A stretch of 64,000 bases of DNA from Vibrio sp. JPW-9-11-11 (GTDB lineage: Bacteria; Pseudomonadota; Gammaproteobacteria; Enterobacterales; Vibrionaceae): assembly GCF_013369335.1 (NCBI RefSeq), contig NZ_SZQJ01000004.1, positions 667,236 through 731,235 of the forward strand, given 5' to 3'. Below are positions 60,739 through 64,000 of this stretch, piece after piece (positions within the stretch are counted from its first letter, which is position 1; each line of letters starts with the position of its first letter). Below the pieces are notes generated by a model that saw only the letters and a list, made by a program, of their open reading frames with translations, made no database searches and was not told the origin of the DNA. The position numbers and the translations under genes were made by a program.

Positions 60739-62568
60739 ATGCCCCTGTTTGACTCTGAATCTTTTCTAAAAACCGTCACCAATCAGCCCGGCGTTTATCG
60801 TATGTATAACGCTGAGGCTGTGGTGATCTATGTCGGTAAAGCAAAAGACCTCAAAAAGCGTCTTGCTAGCTACTTTCGCGCCAAAGTAGATAGCGAAAAG
60901 ACGCGCGCTTTAGTTAGTAATATCGCTAAGATTGATGTTACCGTGACTCACACCGAGACAGAAGCGCTGATCCTCGAGCACAACTACATTAAGCAGTATT
61001 TACCCAAATACAATGTATTGCTGCGCGATGACAAGTCCTACCCATATATTTTCGTCAGCGGTCATAAGCATCCGCGGCTCTCTATGCATCGCGGCGCGAA
61101 AAAGCGCAAAGGGGAGTATTTTGGCCCCTATCCAGATTCAGGCGCGGTACGCGAAACGCTCCATCTTATCCAAAAAATTTTTCCAGTTCGTCAGTGTGAA
61201 GATACGGTTTACAGTAACCGGACTCGCCCCTGTTTGATGTACCAAATCGGTCGGTGTGCAGCGCCTTGTGTCAGCAGCATTATTTCAGACAGTGAGTACG
61301 ATGAGTTGGTGGGATATGTGCGGCTTTTCTTGCAAGGGAAAGACAAGCAAGTGTTAGCTTCATTGGTCGAAAAAATGGAACAAGCCAGTCAAGCGTTACA
61401 GTTTGAGCAGGCGGCTAAGTTTCGCGATCAGATACAGGCCATTCGCCGCGTCCAAGAGCAACAGTTTGTTTCTGAAGACTCGATGGAAGATATGGATGTG
61501 CTCGGTTTTGCTCAAGAGAGTGGCATCGCGTGTATTCATATTTTGATGATTCGTCAGGGTAAGGTATTGGGTAGCCGTAGTCATTTTCCTAAGATACCAA
61601 ACAACACCAATGCTCAAGAGGTGTTTTACAGTTTCCTGAGTCAATATTACCTGAGCCACAACGAAGCGCGCACCATCCCGAGTCGTATTATACTAAATCA
61701 GCCTTTGAGCGAAGAAGCGCAACCGATCGCGTTAGCACTCAGTGAGATAGCAGGTCGCAAGGTGACATTTCATGTCAACCCGACAGGGACCCGTGGTCGT
61801 TACCTCAAGTTGGCCAATACCAATGCGCTCACGGCCATTACCACTAAGATCAACCATAAGATGACGATTTCGCAGCGCTTTAAAGAGCTGAGAGCGTTAC
61901 TGGGCCTAGACACTATCCAGCGCATGGAATGTTTTGATATTTCTCACACCATGGGGGAGAGCACGATTGCGTCTTGTGTGGTGTTTAATCAAGAAGGACC
62001 GGTTAAACAAGAGTATCGCCGTTACAATATTAGCGGGATCACTGGCGGGGACGACTACGCAGCGATGGGACAGGCCCTCGAACGTCGTTATTCCAAGCAG
62101 CTCGATGTCGAGAAAATCCCAGACATAGTGTTTATCGACGGGGGAAAAGGTCAACTGAATCGTGCCCACGAAATCATTTGTCGCTATTGGAGTGATTGGC
62201 CTAAACGCCCACTTTTACTCGGTATTGCCAAAGGCGTCACGCGCAAGCCAGGGTTAGAAACTTTGGTAACGGTAGAGGGGGATGAGTTCAACCTACCGAG
62301 TGATGCACCAGCACTCCACCTGATGCAGCATATCCGCGATGAAAGTCATAATCATGCGATTGCAGGGCATAGAGCTAAGCGTGGCAAAACACGCCGCACC
62401 AGTGCGTTAGAAGGTATCGAAGGGGTTGGACCTAAACGCCGTCAAGCGTTACTTAAGTACTTGGGCGGCCTACAAGAATTGAAACGAGCCAGTGTCGAAG
62501 AAATCGCCAAAGTGCCTGGGATCAGTGCTTCTTTAGCAGAAAACATCTATCAAGCATTGAAACAATAG
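60739..62568 (+). CDS. uvrC: UvrABC excinuclease subunit C
   Basis: UvrC makes the 3' and 5' incisions in nucleotide excision repair. The N-terminal GIY-YIG nuclease ([25 protein letters not shown]), a cysteine-containing region ([13 protein letters not shown]), the UVR motif ([13 protein letters not shown]), the RNase H-like domain with [17 protein letters not shown] and [10 protein letters not shown], and the C-terminal double helix-hairpin-helix ([20 protein letters not shown]) are all present. The length of 609 residues is normal. It follows varA by 46 bases and is probably co-transcribed. Confidence 0.97.
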   Translation: MPLFDSESFLKTVTNQPGVYRMYNAEAVVIYVGKAKDLKKRLASYFRAKVDSEKTRALVSNIAKIDVTVTHTETEALILEHNYIKQYLPKYNVLLRDDKSYPYIFVSGHKHPRLSMHRGAKKRKGEYFGPYPDSGAVRETLHLIQKIFPVRQCEDTVYSNRTRPCLMYQIGRCAAPCVSSIISDSEYDELVGYVRLFLQGKDKQVLASLVEKMEQASQALQFEQAAKFRDQIQAIRRVQEQQFVSEDSMEDMDVLGFAQESGIACIHILMIRQGKVLGSRSHFPKIPNNTNAQEVFYSFLSQYYLSHNEARTIPSRIILNQPLSEEAQPIALALSEIAGRKVTFHVNPTGTRGRYLKLANTNALTAITTKINHKMTISQRFKELRALLGLDTIQRMECFDISHTMGESTIASCVVFNQEGPVKQEYRRYNISGITGGDDYAAMGQALERRYSKQLDVEKIPDIVFIDGGKGQLNRAHEIICRYWSDWPKRPLLLGIAKGVTRKPGLETLVTVEGDEFNLPSDAPALHLMQHIRDESHNHAIAGHRAKRGKTRRTSALEGIEGVGPKRRQALLKYLGGLQELKRASVEEIAKVPGISASLAENIYQALKQ

Positions 62569-62645
62569 CAAAAATCCCGCACCATAAGGCGCTGCTTGGA
62601 AGCAGTCAACCGAGCCATACGCAAACAAAAAGAGCCCTAAAAAAT

Positions 62646-63203
62646 ATGCGTTTAAACATTCCCAACATCCTGTCTTTGTTGCGACTATTCTTGATACCAG
62701 TTTTTGTCGTTGTGTTTTATCTTCCTTACAGCTGGTCTCCTTTCGCAGCAGCGATGGTGTTTTGGGTGGCGGGGTTTACCGATTGGCTTGATGGCATGCT
62801 GGCACGAAAATTGGGTCAAACGTCTCGTTTTGGAGCCTTTATTGATCCGGTGGCAGACAAAGTACTGGTCGCGACCGCTCTTATCTTGATTACCGAGCAC
62901 TACCATTCAATCTGGGTGACAATTCCCGCGGTGACTATGATTGCTCGAGAGATCATTATCTCTGCATTACGTGAATGGATGGCCGAAATCGGCAAACGCG
63001 CTAGTGTGGCGGTTTCATGGGTAGGTAAGGTGAAAACGGTCAGCCAAATGTTTGCCTTATGGGTGTTGATTTGGCGTTATGACGATTGGATGATTTGGCT
63101 GGGGTATGCGGCTCTCTATGCGGCAACCGTGTTGACTTACTGGTCAATGGCGCAGTATTTACTGGCCGCCAAGGATGATTTGCTCGACAAACAACATCAT
63201 TAA
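62646..63203 (+). CDS. pgsA: CDP-diacylglycerol-glycerol-3-phosphate 3-phosphatidyltransferase PgsA
   Basis: PgsA makes phosphatidylglycerol phosphate, the committed step to phosphatidylglycerol and cardiolipin. It is a 185-residue protein with about four to five helices. The CDP-alcohol signature is in [20 protein letters not shown] and [10 protein letters not shown]. The N terminus [20 protein letters not shown] matches E. coli PgsA closely in pattern. It follows uvrC by 77 bases, the usual uvrY-uvrC-pgsA order, and ends at a strong terminator. It supplies the substrate for the cls gene product in this window. Confidence 0.96.
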   Translation: MRLNIPNILSLLRLFLIPVFVVVFYLPYSWSPFAAAMVFWVAGFTDWLDGMLARKLGQTSRFGAFIDPVADKVLVATALILITEHYHSIWVTIPAVTMIAREIIISALREWMAEIGKRASVAVSWVGKVKTVSQMFALWVLIWRYDDWMIWLGYAALYAATVLTYWSMAQYLLAAKDDLLDKQHH

Positions 63204-63206
63204 CAG

Positions 63207-63234
63207 AAAGCCCACATTGATGGGCTTTTTTTGT
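63207..63234 (+). terminator. pgsA terminator
   Basis: The stem aaagccca / tgggcttt with loop cattga is followed by TTTTTG. Confidence 0.9.
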
Positions 63235-63551
63235 GCTTAAACTCGGTGTGATTAGTTGCAAATAGTATAAGAAATAATAGTTAGTGCAGATATAAGAGCT
63301 GTCATTGTGATAACTGAAGTTTGTGGGGCGCTACTTTTGCCGCACAGCTTCTATTTGTCAGCAAACTTTATTTTCAATAACTTGGTGGTAAAGTCGCCAA
63401 ACCTCAATGAGAAATAACGATTTTTGTTCGTTTTGGCGGGAATTTAGACAAACGATTTAAAAAATTAAAAATAGTGTTGACGAACAAGTTCGAATCCGTA
63501 GAATGCATCCCGTACCCAAGACGAGTTGAGAATAACTCGATGCGGTTTTGG
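63235..63551. other. intergenic region before the tRNA array
   Basis: This 317-base stretch holds no ORF. Its 3' part carries the predicted tRNA promoter (63477-63504). The rest is AT-rich with no recognised element. Confidence 0.55.
63477..63504 (+). promoter_or_regulatory. sigma-70 promoter of the tRNA array
   Basis: TTGACG (63477-63482) and TAGAAT (63499-63504) are separated by 16 bases, followed by a GC-rich start region (gcatcccg) reminiscent of a stringent discriminator. The first tRNA begins 48 bases downstream. Confidence 0.75.
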
Positions 63552-63625
63552 GGCGCGTTGGCAGAGTGGCTATGCAGCGGATTGCAAATCCGTGGACCTC
63601 GGTTCGACTCCGGGACGCGCCTCCA
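63552..63625 (+). tRNA. tRNA-Cys (anticodon GCA)
   Basis: A 74-base cloverleaf has acceptor arms GGCGCGT / ACGCGCC, the anticodon arm gattGCAaatc, the T arm with GGTTCGACTCC and an encoded CCA end. The sequence is that of a cysteine tRNA. Confidence 0.95.
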
Positions 63626-63628
63626 TTT

Positions 63629-63704
63629 GCGACACTAGCTCAGTTGGTAGAGCGCAACCTTGCCAAGGTTGAGGTCACGAGTTCGAACCTCGTGTGTCGC
63701 TCCA
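63629..63704 (+). tRNA. tRNA-Gly (anticodon GCC), copy 1
   Basis: A 76-base cloverleaf starts GCGACAC, pairs with GTGTCGC, has anticodon arm accttGCCaaggt and an encoded CCA. It is identical to the copy at 63874-63949. Confidence 0.95.
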
Positions 63705-63771
63705 AATTTTTCGATAGTGATTTCATAATCGTTATCCAGATGGTGTCTCCATCACAAATTTAGATTTGTGT

Positions 63772-63858
63772 GCCCTGGTGGTGGAATTGGTAGACACAAG
63801 GGATTTAAAATCCCTCGGCGTTCGCGCTGTGCCGGTTCAAGTCCGGCCCGGGGCACCA
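63772..63858 (+). tRNA. tRNA-Leu (anticodon TAA)
   Basis: An 87-base class II tRNA with acceptor GCCCTGG / CCGGGGC, anticodon arm gggatTTAAaatccc (TAA) and a long variable arm (cggcgttcgcgctg). CCA is encoded. It reads UUA and UUG. Confidence 0.94.
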
Positions 63859-63873
63859 TCTAATCACGCTCTT

Positions 63874-63949
63874 GCGACACTAGCTCAGTTGGTAGAGCGC
63901 AACCTTGCCAAGGTTGAGGTCACGAGTTCGAACCTCGTGTGTCGCTCCA
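63874..63949 (+). tRNA. tRNA-Gly (anticodon GCC), copy 2
   Basis: It is an exact second copy of the 76-base tRNA-Gly, in the same orientation, after the tRNA-Leu gene. Confidence 0.95.
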
Positions 63950-63955
63950 AATTGT

Positions 63956-63985
63956 AAAGCCCTAGCAGAAATGCTAGGGCTTTTT
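63956..63985 (+). terminator. terminator of the tRNA array
   Basis: The stem aaagccctagca / tgctagggcttt with loop gaaa is followed by TTTTGG. It ends the Cys-Gly-Leu-Gly array inside the window. Confidence 0.9.
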
Positions 63986-64000
63986 GGTTTCTGGTGGTGG

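Overview
This window is chromosomal DNA from a gammaproteobacterium, almost certainly a Vibrio other than V. cholerae. Evidence for this: a histidine operon with a His-rich leader peptide, an ectABC-ask ectoine operon, sap-psp-vexIJK in the order known from V. cholerae, varA-uvrC-pgsA followed by a Cys-Gly-Leu-Gly tRNA array, and a LuxM/LuxN acyl-homoserine-lactone quorum-sensing pair of the V. harveyi type. No transposase, phage module, integron or CRISPR array is visible. The species cannot be fixed from this sequence alone.

Layout. 1-7.6 kb: a terminator of an upstream gene, then hisL, the his attenuator and hisGDCBHAFI, all on the plus strand. 7.6-12.6 kb: a membrane TPR protein on the minus strand, then ectA, ectB, ectC and the ectoine-type aspartokinase, with a near-perfect CRP site upstream. 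12.6-15.4 kb: a Fur-boxed metal exporter of the MneA type, manganese-dependent pyrophosphatase ppaC and a DUF2750 gene. 15.4-21.4 kb: a DUF2927 protein and the sapABCDF peptide ABC transporter, read leftwards. 21.5-29.5 kb: pspF divergent from pspABC across a sigma-54 promoter, then an RND efflux system with two adaptor lipoproteins (vexIJK-like). 29.5-38.6 kb: tag, lipase with its foldase, metC, a cardiolipin synthase, an NSS-family amino-acid transporter with TyrR-like boxes, a pseudouridine synthase, an RNA methyltransferase and a 49-residue small membrane protein. 38.6-42.7 kb: a ynjBCDF-like ABC importer plus CDP-alcohol phosphotransferase. 42.9-46 kb: small lipoproteins, an AspS-like pilotin, yciI, yciA and a GemA/Gp16-like mini-protein. 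46.1-49.9 kb: luxM-luxN. 50-57.1 kb: ihfA, a DNA-mimic protein, efpL, an odd nucleotidyltransferase, a PTS EIIC-EAL fusion and polB. 57.2-64 kb: a DUF4105 outer-membrane-type protein, a DUF3015 protein, varA-uvrC-pgsA and four tRNA genes.

How it works together. Most of the window is core metabolism and envelope maintenance: histidine synthesis, osmoprotection, envelope stress (Psp), antimicrobial peptide handling (Sap), efflux, phospholipid synthesis (pgsA, cls, ynjF-like) and type II secretion support (AspS pilotin, with a lipase that is a typical type II substrate). Signalling is unusually well represented: LuxM/LuxN (acyl-HSL), VarA (Csr pathway) and an EIIC-EAL protein that could connect sugar uptake with cyclic-di-GMP.

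I found no clear case of a wholly undescribed system. The best leads are the EIIC-EAL fusion with both active sites apparently intact, the LuxN sensor with a changed ligand-pocket position, the Fur box on the putative manganese exporter, TyrR-like boxes before the NSS transporter, a GemA-like orphan, the 49-residue small protein, and a perfect 12-bp inverted repeat upstream of the DUF4105 gene.
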